64,000 nt of DNA from Onthophagus taurus (GCF_036711975.1 NC_091975.1:12526501-12590500); one strand, 5' to 3'; shown: positions 22,159 through 34,733, counted from the stretch's first letter. Program-made: numbers and translations. Notes: generated by a model not told the origin, from the letters alone.

Positions 22159-25100
22159 AACATTTATTAATAAAGTTTTGCCCCATCACTTTTAGTTTAG
22201 GAGTTATGATTGATTTGAATCACCATAAATCAATTTTAGGTTTTTTTCGTGATAGGGATGTAATTGAAAAATTAAAAGAGTTGGAATAAAATCGATTAAG
22301 AAACATATCTTTTAGGGTTTATAACGAACAAAATTTATTAAGAAAGTTTTGCTCCATCACTTTTAGTTTAGGAGTTATGATCAATTTGAATCACCAAAAA
22401 CCTTAATTTTTTAAGTTTTTTTCGTGATAGGGATGTAATTGAAAAATTAAGAGAGTTGGAATAAAATCGATTAAGAAACATATCTTTTAGGGCTAATAAC
22501 GAGCTACATTTATTAATAAAGTTTTGCCCCATCACTTTTAGTTTAGGAGTTATGATTGATTTGAATCACCATAAATCAATTTTAAGTTTTTTTCGTGATA
22601 GGGATGTAATTGAAAAATTAAGAGAGTTGGAATAAAATCGATTAAGAAACATATCTTTTAGGGCTTATAACGAGCAAAATTTATTAATAGAGTTTTGCCC
22701 CATCACTTTTAGTTTAGGAGTTATGATTGATTTGAATCACCAAAAATCAATTTTTAAGTTTTTTTCGTGATAGGGATGTAATTGAAAAATTAAGAGAGTT
22801 GGAATAAAATCGATTAAGAAACATATCTTTTAGGGCTAATAACGAGCAACATTTATTAATAAAGTTTTGCCCCATCACTTTTAGTTTAGGAGTTATGATT
22901 GATTTGAATCACCATAAATCAATTTTAGGTTTTTTTCGTGATAGGGATGTAATTGAAAAATTAAAAGAGTTGGAATAAAATCGATTAAGAAACATATCTT
23001 TTAGGGATTATAACGAACAAAATTTATTAATAAAGTTTTACCCCATCACTTTTTATTTAGGAGTTATGACGATTTTGAATCACCAAAAATCAATTTTTAA
23101 GTTTTTTTCGTGATAGGGATGTAATTGAAAAATTAAGAGAGTTGGAATAAAATCGATTAAGAAACATATCTTTTAGGGCTAATAACGAGCTACATTTATT
23201 AATAAAGTTTTGCCCCATCACTTTTAGTTTAGGAGTTATGATTGATTTGAATCACCATAAATCAATTTTAGGTTTTTTTCGTGATAGGGATGTAATTGAA
23301 AAATTAAAAGAGTTGGAATAAAATCGATTAAGAAACATATCTTTTAGGGATTATAACGAACAAAATTTATTAATAAAGTTTTACCCCATCACTTTTTATT
23401 TAGGAGTTATGACGATTTTGAATCACCAAAAATCAATTTTTAAGTTTTTTTCGTGATAGGGATGTAATTGAAAAATTAAGAGAGTTGGAATAAAATCGAT
23501 TAAGAAACATATCTTTTAGGGCTTATAACGAGCAAAATTTATTAATAGAGTTTTGCCCCATCACTTTTAGTTTAGGAGTTATGATTGATTTGGATCACCA
23601 AAAATCAATTTTTAAGTTTTTTTCGTGATAGAGATGTAATTGAAAAATTAAGAGAGTTGGAATAAAATCGATTAAGAAACATATCTTTTAGGGTTTATAA
23701 CGAACAAAATTTATTAATAGAGTTTTGCTCCATCACTTTTAGTTTAGGAGTTATGATCAATTTGAATCACCAAAAACCTTAATTTTGTGAGTTTTTTCGT
23801 GAGAGGGATGTAATTGTAAAATTAAGAGAGTTGGAATAAAATCGATTAAGAAACATATCTTTTAGGGTTTATAACGAACAAAATTTATTAATAAAGTTTT
23901 GCTCCATCACTTTTAGTTTAGGAGTTATGATCAATTTGAATCACCAAAAACCTTAATTTTGTCAGTTTTTTCGTGAGAGGGATGTAATTGTAAAATTAAG
24001 AGAGTTGGAATAAAATCGATTAAGAAACATATCTTTTAGGGTTTATAACGAACAAAATTTATTAAGAAAGTTTTGCTCCATCACTTTTAGTTTAGGAGTT
24101 ATGATCAATTTGAATCACCAAAAACCTTAATTTTTTGAGTTTTTTCGTGATAGGGATGTAATTGTAAAATTAAGAGAGTTGGAATAAAATCGATTAAGAA
24201 ACATATCTTTTAGGGTTTATAACGAGCAAAATTTATTAATAAAGTTTTGCCGCTATCACTTTTAGTTTAGGAGTTATGATCGATTTGAATCAGCAAAAAT
24301 CGATTTTTAAGTTTTTTTCGTGATAGGGATGTAATTGAAAAATTAAGAGAGTTGGAATAAAATCGATTAAGAAACATATCTTTTAGGGCTTATAACGAGC
24401 AAAATTTATTAATAGAGTTTTGCCCCATCACTTTTAGTTTAGGAGTTATGATTGATTTGAATCACCAAAAATCAATTTTTAAGTTTTTTTCGTGATAGGG
24501 ATGTAATTGAAAAATTAAGAGAGTTGGAATAAAATCGATTAAGAAACATATCTTTTAGGGCTAATAACGAGCAACATTTATTAATAAAGTTTTGCCCCAT
24601 CACTTTTAGTTTAGGAGTTATGATTGATTTGAATCACCATAAATCAATTTTAGGTTTTTTTCGTGATAGGGATGTAATTGAAAAATTAAAAGAGTTGGAA
24701 TAAAATCGATTAAGAAACATATCTTTTAGGGATTATAACGAACAAAATTTATTAATAAAGTTTTACCCCATCACTTTTTATTTAGGAGTTATGACGATTT
24801 TGAATCACCAAAAATCAATTTTTAAGTTTTTTTCGTGATAGGGATGTAATTGAAAAATTAAAAGAGTTGGAATAAAATCGATTAAGAAACATATCTTTTA
24901 GGGATTATAGCGAACAAAATTTATTAATAAAGTTTTACCCCATCACTTTTTATTTAGGAGTTATGACGATTTTGAATCACCAAAAATCAAGTATTAAGTT
25001 TTTTTCGTGATAGGGATGTAATTGAAAAATTAAAAGAGTTGGAATAAAATCGATTAAGAAACATATCTTTTAGGGATTATAGCGAACAAAATTTATTAAT

Positions 25101-25905
25101 AAAGTTTTACCCCATCACTTTTTATTTAGGAGTTATGACGATTTTGAATCACCAAAAATCAATTGTTAAGTTTTTTTCGTGATAGGGATGTAATTGAAAA
25201 ATTAAAAGAGTTGGAATAAAATCGATTAAGAAACATATCTTTTAGGGATTATAGCGAACAAAATTTATTAATAAAGTTTTACCCCATCACTTTTAGTTTA
25301 GGAGTTACGATCGATTTAAATCACCAAAAATTTTAATTTTTGAGTTTTTTCGTGTTAGGGATGTAATTGAAAAATTAAGAGAGTTGGAATAAAATCGATT
25401 AAGAAACATATCTTTTAGGGTTTATAACGAACAAAATTTATTAATAAAGTTTTGCCGCATCACTTTTAGTTTAGAAGTTATGATCGATTTGAATCACCAA
25501 AAATCTTAATTTTTGAGTTTTTTCGTGATAAGGATGTAATTGAAAAATTAAGAGAGTTGGAATAAAATCGGTTAAGAAACATATCTTTTAGGGTTTATAA
25601 CGAACAAAATTTATTAATAAAGTTTTGCCCCATCACTTTTAGTTTAGGAGTTATGATCGATTTGAATCACCAAAAACCTTAATTTTTTTATTTTTTCGTG
25701 AATTACATCCCTAATTGAAAAATTAAGAGAGTTGGAATAAAATCGATTAAGAAACATATCTTTTAAGGTTTATAACGAACAAAATTTATTAAGAAAGTTT
25801 TGCCCCATCGCTTTTAGTTTAGGAGTTACGATCGATTTGAGGCACCAAAAATCGATTTTTGAGTTTTTTCGTGATAGGGATGTAATTGAAAAACTAAGCG
25901 GGTTA
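22150..25905 (+). repeat. Satellite C array, right block
   Basis: About 22 monomers of about 172 bp running from the foldback element almost to the myosin splice acceptor. Variants (AACGAGCAACATTT, AGCTACATTT, GGATTATAACG, GGATTATAGCG) repeat in order, showing multi-monomer amplification. The block at about 23.80-24.87 kb is a near copy of the one at about 14.32-15.4 kb. The final monomer has decayed to GAAAAACTAAGCGGG, then the polypyrimidine tract. Confidence 0.93.
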
Positions 25906-25920
25906 TTTCCTCAATTTTAG

Positions 25921-26073
25921 TTCGTGCCAATTCTCCTTGTTGTCTCAACAAGATCCATGCTTATTCTGGACCAACGTACCTTACAGATTAAATATAGAGT
26001 GCCTGCCACGGAGATATACCGCATTTCTTTATCGCCGTTCTTAGACGACGTCGCCGTCGTCCATATTAAAGCC
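25921..26073 (+). CDS. Class I myosin, TH1 exon
   Basis: This exon encodes 51 residues in phase 0, between AG at 25919-25920 and GTAAGT at 26074. It reads as the first strands of the PH-like part of TH1: a hydrophobic ILLVVS strand, LILDQ, then IKYRVPATEIYRISLSP and a DDVAVVHIKA strand. This matches the alternating strands of the MYO1A/B tail, where the preceding exon's NKIARSSGK is followed by a similar hydrophobic strand. Confidence 0.88.
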
Positions 26074-26166
26074 GTAAGTACTTCCCCACCCCTTTACCCT
26101 TTAGGCAGCTAGATTAATAGGTAGTTCCAACGAGTACTCTGCTTTTTGTTGCAAAAAACGACTTAG

Positions 26167-26360
26167 TCATCGCCTCTAGTCACCTCAGACACCTCAAGCG
26201 CGTTATCTGAACCCACGGGGTGCTTATTCCAGGGCGATATGAGTCGGAAAAAGGGCGATTTCGTGCTCCAAACGGGCCACGTAATCGAAATCGTCACCAA
26301 ACTCTTCCTCGTCGTTCAAAACGCGCTTGGAAAAGCCCCGGAAGTCAACATAACCACGGA
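26167..26360 (+). CDS. Class I myosin, TH1 exon
   Basis: The acceptor is CTTAG ending at 26166 and the donor is GTAAAT at 26361. The exon is 64 codons plus 2 nt. It starts in phase 0 to match the previous exon and ends in phase 2. After a Ser/Thr-rich loop that is probably poorly conserved, it encodes KKGDFVLQTGHVIEIVTKLF, the family's KGDF-HVIE-TK signature, and ends in NITTE. Other AG dinucleotides nearby would break the frame, which supports 26167 as the start. Confidence 0.85.
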
Positions 26361-26413
26361 GTAAATATCTTTTTTGCCATCATTTAAGATATGATAACAT
26401 TTTAATGATGCAG

Positions 26414-26537
26414 GTTTGAAGCTAACTTTGGTTCTCAAACGGTTACGTTCACGTTTAAGTGTGTGGGTTTACCGGAAGTACAACATGGTCAAATTCGCGT
26501 GATGCGAAAAGGGGCCAGAATGGAGGTCTTGGTGTGA
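26414..26537 (+). CDS. Class I myosin, last coding exon
   Basis: The acceptor is GCAG ending at 26413. The first base completes the split Glu codon, and 40 further residues precede TGA at 26535-26537. The ending RKGARMEVLV resembles the short hydrophobic ends (LEV-V) of MYO1A and MYO1B. Poly(A) signal hexamers follow at 26612, 26824 and 26896; the last is followed by GT-rich sequence at about 26916-26930, a plausible cleavage downstream element. Satellite A resumes about 60 bp beyond the last hexamer. Confidence 0.88.
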
Positions 26538-26895
26538 CAGGTCGAAAAAGAAGGAATACATATCGAATTTAGATGAGGAGTAAATTTGGATTGAAAAGAG
26601 GGATATTAAGTAATAAATAAAAAAAAATGATATGAATCACTGCCAAAAAAGAAATCCACCCATGGAGAGGAGGAGGAGGAGGACGTTTTTTTAATTTCTT
26701 TTTTGTTGGTTTAAAGAGAAATTAATTAATGCAAAAATGATTAAAAAAAATAAGTAGTGCACAATGAGTATGTACAAGCACGTGTTTGGTCGCGTTAAAG
26801 TTGTACATAATTTTATTACGATTAATAAAAAGAAAGTCTAAATAAGAATATTGTAAAGAGAGAGGTACAAAAAATAGGAAATGGAGATTAAATCA

Positions 26896-26901
26896 AATAA
26901 A
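26896..26901 (+). promoter_or_regulatory. Poly(A) signal, class I myosin
   Basis: AATAAA lies 360 bp after the stop, with a GTGTGTTTGTGTCT downstream element at about 26917. It is the most distal of three hexamers (26612, 26824, 26896) and the one with the best downstream context. Confidence 0.55.
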
Positions 26902-26961
26902 AACGGTTAAAACGAAGTGTGTTTGTGTCTAAAATCCTTCCCTCTCTGCTCCAAGAAAAAC

Positions 26962-29900
26962 TCCGATTTTTCATATTTTCGTATTTTTCTCGAAATTGAC
27001 GCATCTAAGAGCAAAAATACACTAGAGGAATATTATTAAGAACAAAATTTGCTACAAGTTTTGTTCTAAAAGTTTTTGATAACATTCTCCGATTCCTAAA
27101 TATTACCTATGGCTAATAATAAAATACGGAAATTCATAAAATTTTTAATTTTCGTATTTTTCTCAATATTGACGCATTTGAGAGTAAATATATCAAATTA
27201 ATAACATAATTTGCTACAACTTTTGTTTTAAAAGTTTTTTGATAACATGCTTCAATTCCGAAGTGTTACCATTAGCTAATAGTAAAACAAGAAAATTCAT
27301 CAAATTTTTAAATTTTTCTCAATATTGACGCATCTGAGTGCAAAAATATAACAGAGCAATATTGTTAAGAACAAAATTTGCTACAACTTTTGTTCTAACA
27401 ATTTTTTGATAACATTCTCGGATTCCTAAATATTGCCATTAGCTAAAGTAAAACAAAAAAATTCGTCAAATTTTTAAATTTTCGTATTTTTCTCAATATT
27501 GACGCATCTGAGAACAAAAATAAGACAGAGCAATATTGTTAAGAATAAAATTTGCTACAACTTTTGTTATAAAAGTTTTTTGATAACATGTTCCGATTCC
27601 CAAATATTACCATTAGCTAATAATAAAACAAGAAAATTCATCAAATTTTTTAATTTTCGTATTTTTCTCAATATTGACGCATCTGAGAGTAAATATACAA
27701 GAAAGCAATATTGTTAATAACAAAATTTGCAACAACTTTTGTTCTAAAAATTTTTTGATAATATAATCAGATTTCCAAATATTACCATCAGTTAATAGTA
27801 AAACAAGAAAATTCATCAAATTTTTTAATTTTCGTAATTTTCTCAATATTGACGCATCTAAGAGCAAAAATTCAAGAGAACAATATTGTTAAGAACAAAA
27901 TTTGCTACAACTTTTGTTTTATACATTTTTTAATAACTTTCTCCGATTTCCAAATGTTACCATTAGCTAAAGGTAAAACAACAAAATTCATCAAATTTTT
28001 AAATTTGTGTATTTTTTTCAATATTGACGCATCTGAGAGCAAAAATACAAGAGAGCAATATTATTAATAATAAAATTCGCTACAACTTTTGTTCTAAAAA
28101 ATTTTTGATAACATTCTCCGATTCCTAAATATTTCCATTAGCTAATAGTAAAATACGGAAATTCATAAAAATTTTTATTTTTGTATTTTTCTCAATATTG
28201 ACGCATTTGAGAGCAAATATATCAAATTAGTAACAAAATTTGCTACAACTTTTGTTCTAAAAGTTTTTTGATAACATGCTTCAATTCCGAAGTGTTACCA
28301 TTAGCTAATAGTAAAACAAGAAAATTCATCAAATTTTAAAATTTTTCTCAATACTGACGCATCTGAGAGCAAATATACAACAGAGCAATATTATTAAGAA
28401 CAAAATTTGCTACAACTTTTGTTCTAACAATTTTTTGATAACATTCTCCGATTCCTAAATATTACCATTAGCTAAAGCAAAACAAAAAAATTCATCAAAT
28501 TTTTAAATTTGTGTATTTTTCTCAATATTGACGCACTTGAGAGCAAATATATCAAATTAGTAACAAAATTTGCTAAAACTTTTGTTCTAAAAGTTTTTTG
28601 ATAACATGCTCCGATTCCCAAATGTTACCATTAACACTAGAAAACAAATAAATTGTTCAAATTTTCATATTTTCGTATTTTTCTCAATATCGACGGATCT
28701 GAGAGCAAATATACAAGAGAGCAATATTGTTAAGAACGAAATTTGCTACAACTTTTGTTCTAACAATTTTTTGATAACATTCTCCGATTCCCAAATATTA
28801 CCATTAGCTAAAGCAAAACAAAAAAATTCGTCAAATTTTTAAATTTTCGTATTTTTCTCGATATTGACGCATTTGAGAGCAAATATACAAGAGAGCAATA
28901 TTGTTAACAACAAAATTTGCTACAAGTTTTGTTCTAAAAGTTTTTTGATAACATGCTCCGATTCCCAAATGGTACCATTAGCTAATAGTAAAACGAGAAA
29001 ATTCATCAAATTTTTAAATTTTCGTATTTTTCTCAATATTGACGAATCTGAGAGCAAAAGTGCAAGAGAGCAATATTGTTAACAATAAAATTTGCTACAA
29101 CTTTTGTTATAAAAGTTTTTTGATAACATGCTCCGATTCCCAAATGTTACCATTAGCTAATAGTAAAACAAGGAAATTCATCCATTTTTTAAATTTTCAT
29201 ATTTTTCTTAATATTGACGCATCTGAGAGCAAAAATACAAGAGAACAATATTGTTAAGAACAAAATTTGCTGCAACTTTTGTTATAAAAGTTTTTTGATA
29301 ACATGCTCCGATTCCCAAATGTTACCATTAGCTAATAATAAAACAAGGATGTTTGTTCGAAAACGGTTCGGAAACAAAATAAAAGGTACTGATTCAAAAA
29401 AAGGAAGATATTAAAAGGAAAAGATCATGAATAAGAAATTATTAAAATAATTTCTTACTTTATTGTCCCTATCGCGATTTCGACACAATATCGTTTATAT
29501 TATTTTATATATAACTTTACAATAATGCGTAACTTATAAAAGTTATTTTTAAAAGTCGCCTTACAATACTTGTTTAAAAGGCGAAGTCAAGTGTGTGGCT
29601 GGTTCGAGTCGAGCCGTATTTCTTAAATTTTGCTAAGAGCCCGCTCTTGCGCTGCCAAAGAAATTCATCAAATTTTTAAATTTTCGTGTTCTTCTCGATA
29701 TTGACACATCTGAGAGCAAATATGCAAGAGAGCAATATTGTTAAGAACAAAATTTGCTACAACTTTTGTTCTAAAAGTTTTTTGATAACATGCTCCAATT
29801 CCCAAATGTTACCATTAGCTAATAGTAAAACAAGAAAATTCATCAAATTTTTAAATTTCTGTATTTTTTTCAATATTGACCCATCTAAGAGCAAATGTAT

Positions 29901-30115
29901 AAGAGAGCAATATTGTTAAGTACAAAATTATCTACAACTTTTGTTCTAAAAGTTTTTTGAAAACATTCTCCGATTACTAAATATTACCATTAACACTAGT
30001 AAAACAAAAAAATTCGTAAAATTTTCATATTTTCGTGTTTTTCTCGATATTGACGCATCTGAGAGCAAAAGTGCAACAGAGCAATATTGTTAACAATAAA
30101 ATTTGCAACGATTTC
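26962..30115 (+). repeat. Satellite A array, block 2
   Basis: Satellite A monomers start about 60 bp after the last poly(A) signal of the myosin gene. Several are shortened (for example ATATATCAAATTAATAAC versions near 27185, 28210 and 28550). One insertion lies at about 29350-29657. All monomers are in + orientation. Confidence 0.9.
29350..29657. mobile_element. Possible solo LTR in satellite A
   Basis: A 308-bp non-satellite stretch starts TGTTTGTTCG and ends GCGCTGCCA, flanked by AGGA and AAGA (one mismatch), which would be a decayed 4-bp duplication. It splits the monomer box AACAAGGAAATTCATC. No coding frame is present. A B-box-like GGTTCGAGTCG near 29612 is not part of a tRNA. Confidence 0.4.
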
Positions 30116-30600
30116 TGACTTTGTACTTAAACCTACCGATTTTTTACCGACATTTGGTCGACATAGGTTGGCAACTCTGATTTGTACTATGGTTTTCACA
30201 ATAATAATTGTTAAGATAAAGAAGGTCAAAAAATTGGAATATTATTAGCAGTTATTGGATTGTAGTTGCTAAAAAATAAAGAATTTAATAAAAATAACAA
30301 AAACAAATTTTAATTAAATTTTAATTGTTACTGCGATATATTATGCAGATCACATAGCAATCTATGCAGGTGCAAAGGAGGTGAAATGTTGCCTACACCA
30401 ACTTAATGAAGCTACTAAAGTGTTGTCAAGATTTTTAGAGGTGATACATATTTTCTAGAAAAAGGCATATAACTGGAGACCCAATATATTACGAAGGAAC
30501 TAGGATTGATAAATGTTGAACATAAATTGTTTATAATGATGGAAGAATACACAATCCATAACCAGATATAGCTCAATTGTGATTATATTCTAGCTAGGTT
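30116..30600 (+). pseudogene. Non-LTR reverse transcriptase relic
   Basis: The frame 30333-30455 reads AIYYADHIAIYAGAKEVK and continues with a helix-like CCLHQLNEATKVLSRFL before a TAG stop. YADH-IAIY corresponds to the YADD-ALY active-site motif of non-LTR retrotransposon reverse transcriptases, with the second catalytic Asp changed to His. Downstream fragments (EL, ETQYITKELG) continue in broken frames. It is a dead fragment. The flanking 30116-30330 is AT-rich with nothing else recognised. Confidence 0.65.
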
Positions 30601-30890
30601 TTTTTTTTAATTTAACAAATATTTTCGATTTTTGCTATAATTAAAGATTGATATTTTTCGATTTTGCAAACAAACTTTATCATCAAACGTATTACTTATT
30701 ATACATAGAAATGAAGATTAAAGTTTAAGCTTTAATTTAAAAAAAATATCATTTCTTAGTTCCAATAAATAAAGTTGTTATGATTTTTTAAAGTTTAACA
30801 AAGATTTTCCATTTCTGCTACAATTAAACATTGACATCTTTCGACTTTACAAAAAAACTTCATCATAAAATGTATTACTTATTATAGAAA
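30600..30890. repeat. Two decayed satellite B-like monomers
   Basis: Two diverged copies about 182 bp apart share AACAAA-ATTTTC, CTATAATTAAA-ATTGA and GTATTACTTATTATA. Pieces such as AAGCTTTAATTT followed by CAATAAATAAAGTTGTTATG line up with satellite B's order of boxes. They lie well outside the myosin intron. Confidence 0.5.
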
Positions 30891-33230
30891 GAAACACACA
30901 TCAAATGCCAGATTCATTTTTGCTCTCAAATACGTAATAAGTATTTGTATAAGAAAAACACGAAAATATGAAAATTTGATGAATTTATTGCATTTATTGC
31001 ATAATGGTAATATTTGAGAAACGGAGCATATTACATAAAAACTTTTGAAACAATAGTTATAGCAAATTTTATTCTTAACAATATTGCCCTCTTTCAATTT
31101 TGTCCTCAGATGCGTCAATATCGAGAAAAATACGAAAATATGAAAATTTGATGAATTTCGCTGTACTACAAATTAGTTAATGGTAACACTTGGAAACTGG
31201 AGCATGTTATAAAAAAACTTTTGAAACGAATATTGTAGTTAGTCTTATTCTTAACAATATTGCTCTCTTGTATATTTGCTCTCAGATGCGTCAATATCGA
31301 GAAAAATACGAAAATTTGAAAAGTTGAATTTCCTTGTTTTACTATTAGCTAATGGTAATATTCGGGAATCAAAGCATGTTATAAAAAAACTTTTAGAACA
31401 AAAATTGTTGCAAATTTTGTTATTAACAATATTGCTCTCTCGTATATTTGTTCTCAGATGCGTCGATATCGAGATAAATAGGAAAATATGAAATTTTGAT
31501 GAATTCAATTTTTCTTCAGAAATTTTTTTCTCCAAAAGTATATCATCAAACCCTATATTTTTTTAATCCTATCTCAAAATATAATCATTTAGCTTAAATT
31601 TGAGATATATTACGTATCTTAATACAAAAATTAAAAGCAGGACAATTTTTTATGCATTCTAGACAGTACGTCGCGCCTTTCTTTACCTACATAAAGAAAT
31701 AAAGACGCGACGTCGTAAAAATATTATGTAAAAATCTTCACTGATTGCAATTAATTTTGTCACCATTTTTTTTATCGACCGGTTGCGAAAATTTGATAAT
31801 TTAATGAATTTTTTGTTTTACTATTAGCTAATGATAACATTTGGAAATCGGAGCATGTTATTAAAAAACTTTTATAACAAAAGTTGTAGCAAATTTTGTT
31901 CTTAACAATATTGTTCTCTTGTATATTTCCTCTCAGATGAGTCAATATTGAAAAAAATACGAAAATTTGGAAATTTGATGAATTTCTTTGTTTTACTGTT
32001 AGCTAATGATGACATATAGGAATCGGAGCATGTTATCAAAAAACTTTTATAATAAAAGTTGTAGCAAATTTTATTCTTAACAATATTGCTCTCACGTCAA
32101 TATTGAGAAAAATACGAAAATTTTAAAAATTGATGAATTTTCTTGTTTTACTTAGCTAATGGTAAAATTTGGGAATCGGAGCATGTTATAAAAAAACTTT
32201 TGGAACGAATATTGTAGCTAGTCCTATTCTTAACAATATTGTTCTCTTGTATATTTGCTCTCAGATTCGTCAATATTGAGAAAAATACGAAAATTTGATG
32301 AATTTCTTTGTTTTACTATTAGCTAATGGTAACATTCGTAAAACTTTTATAACAAAAGTTGTAGCAAATTTTGTTCTTAACAATATTGTTCTCTTGTATA
32401 TTTCCTCTCAGATGAGTCAATATTGAAAAAAATACGAAAATTTGGAAATTTGATGAATTTCTTTGTTTTACTGTTAGCTAATGATGACATTTAGGAATCG
32501 GAGCATGTTATCAAAAAACTTTTATAATAAAAGTTGTAGCAAATTTTATTCTTAACAATATTGCTCTCTTGTATATTTGCTCTCAGATGCTTCAATATTG
32601 AGAAAAATACGAAAATTTAAAAAATTGATGAATTTCCGTATTTGACTGTTAGCCAATGGTAACATTTGGGAATCGGAGCATGTTATCAAAAAACTTTTAG
32701 AACAAAAGTTGTAGCAAATTTTGTTCTTAACAATATTGCTCTCTTGTATATTTGCTCTCAGATGTGTCAATATTGAGAAAAATAGGAAAATATGAAAATA
32801 TGACGAATTTTTTTGTTTTAGTAGTGTTAATGGTAACATTTGGGAATTAAAGCATGTTATTAAAAAACTTTTATAACAAAAGTTGTTGCAAATTTTGTTC
32901 TTAACAATATTGTTCTCTTATATATTTGCTCTCAGATGCGTCAATATTGAGAAAAATTTAAAAATTTGATGAATTTCCTTGTTTTACTATTAGCTAATGG
33001 TAACATTTGGGAATCGGAGCATATTATGAAAAAATTTTTACAACAAATGTTGTAGCAAATTTTATTGTTAACAATATTGCTCTTTTACACTTTTGCTTTT
33101 AGATACGTCAATATCGAGATAGATGCGAAAATATAAGAATTTGTTGAATCTGTAGTTTTTTGAAGTTATTAAAGCTAATACTCGGGAATCGTAGTTGCGT
33201 CAATATTTATTTTGACAATATTTTATTTTG
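30890..33230 (-). repeat. Satellite A array, block 3 (reverse orientation)
   Basis: Monomers read in the minus direction: GAATTTCTTGTTTTACTATT, ATGGTAACATTTGGGAATC, TTGTAGCAAATTTTGTTC, TCTCAGATGCGTCAATATTG. The direction is opposite to block 2, with only the 0.8-kb spacer between. About 31535-31790 is a non-satellite insertion with AT-rich, weakly satellite B-like sequence. Confidence 0.88.
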
Positions 33231-33637
33231 AACCGATTTCAAATTAGGCACTTATGACTCGTACTGTATACACCAACGATCTGGCAGCGTTGCTTGAGCG
33301 ACATTGCCATATCGTTGATATATATTTTTATACAATATACAATTTTTAGTACAATTTTTGTCGCAATTGTATTGATTTTTATGGCCGGTTTCTCGTACGA
33401 AAATGCATGTCGATATCGAACCGATATCGCGCTGTTGATCGATAACTATGGCGATATCGGTCATTTGAGTTTCTGAAAGGATCGATAGGAGATATCGGAT
33501 CGATAACTATATCGCATGCAACAAGCCGATATCGACTCGATAAGTGTGATTAATGACAGTGATGTGTGTTAAAAGATTGCGAATTTTGATTAAACTGTTC
33601 ATCCCATGCTTGTTTCTTTACCATGTTTGTGGATATT

Positions 33638-33736
33638 TTATTTCGTTTGATTTTCTATTACTGATTTTCGTTCCATAACTAATTCCACTAACAATTTTTT
33701 ATCGCAAGAAATAAAATTCTTCGATCGTTTCTCCAT
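33638..33736 (-). pseudogene. Myb/SANT-like domain fragment (left arm)
   Basis: The minus-strand frame starts ATG at 33736 and reads MEKRSKNFISCDKKLL, then VELVMERKSVIENQTK, then stops. The K-R-NFT..E..LLVELV...K..IE pattern is typical of Myb/SANT-like DNA-binding domains of the MSANTD/zeste type, which also occur in Harbinger-type transposons. The following piece (MVKKQAWDEQFN in another frame) would be the rest of the domain, so the copy is frameshifted. Confidence 0.55.
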
Positions 33737-34634
33737 AGCGCACGTATTATCAAACTAACCGTTTTCGAAAAAAGGAAGAGCCCAAATTTCAACAGATGTC
33801 TTTTATTATACGTTAGTAACGTTATTTTTCTTTTCTAAATTATTTAATTATTAAAAAAAAGAAATAATTTAACTTAAATAATTAAAATATTGGTTTCTCT
33901 TTTTTGGATTACCAAAACAATGTAGTGGATGCTTCGCTGGGTTTGTCCCGTTTGCATCCCAAGTGTAATAACTAAATAAATAAATAATTTTACGAACTGT
34001 TTGTTCAAAATTTTTACCGGCACCTATCGGCGGAAATAAACAAGTAACCGATTTTTTGACAAAATCGTTCGATAACCATGGATATCGGAACAATAGTTAT
34101 CGGATCGATATCTTTTGACAGGTCGATATCGGCTGTTTGTGTTCTGGTACGAACTGATCGACAGACATTGCATACAATAGTTATCGAACGATTTTGTCAA
34201 AAAATCGGTTACTTTTTTATTCCCGTAGATAGGTGGCGGTGAAAATTTTGAACAAATAGTTCGTAAAATAATTTATTTATTTGTTTATTACACTTGGGAT
34301 TCAAACGGGACAAGCCCAGCGAAGCATCCACTAATAAAACACACAATACATAAACAAAAATAAAAAGTTGCTAAGACAAGGAATTGATAACGGATTGATA
34401 ATAATAATAAAAATTAACAAACAAAAATCATCAAATAATAACAAAAATGATTAGTAAAAAAAAACAATTAACAAAAAAGAGAAACTAAAAACTTAATTAT
34501 TTAAGTTAAATTATTTCCTTTTTTAAATAAGTAAATAATTTACAAAAGACTATACTAACGTACAATAAAAGATATCTGTTAAAATTTGGGCTATCCCTTT
34601 TTTCGAAAACGATTAGTTTGATAATACGCGCGCT

Positions 34635-34733
34635 ATGTCGAAACGAACGAAGAATTTTACTTCTTTCGATAAAAAATTGTTAGTGGAATTAGTTATGGAA
34701 CGAAAATCAGTAATAGAAAATCAAACGAAATAA
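34635..34733 (+). pseudogene. Myb/SANT-like domain fragment (right arm)
   Basis: This is the mirror copy of the fragment in the left arm: MSKRTKNFTSFDKKLL, VELVMERKSVIENQTK, stop at 34731. The continuation MVKKQAWDEQFNQ starts at 34747 in another frame. Both arms carry the same break, so it predates or was copied with the arm duplication. Confidence 0.55.

Larger units (their letters stand above)
8391..25920 (+). other. Giant satellite-filled intron of the class I myosin
   Basis: The intron runs from a GTAAGC donor at 8391 to a TTTTAG acceptor ending at 25920. Both neighbouring exons are phase 0 and the TH1 domain reads across the junction. It holds satellite B (8488-11480), a degenerate spacer, satellite C on both sides, a 1.28-kb foldback element (12845-14125) and the 6.7-kb foldback element with the SGNH gene (15442-22149). 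Satellite C reaches to about 25890, so the likely branch region (ACTAAG near 25892) lies in or at the edge of the last degenerate monomer. All other introns recognised in this window are about 50-100 bp. Confidence 0.85.

Noticed and set aside
29600-29625. tRNA or SINE suggested by GGTTCGAGTCG
   Set aside because: Only a B-box-like string; no A box at proper distance and no cloverleaf arms.
33869-34093. 74-codon minus-strand frame in the left inverted arm
   Set aside because: The mirror region in the right arm is interrupted by a stop and a 130-bp difference; no family recognised.
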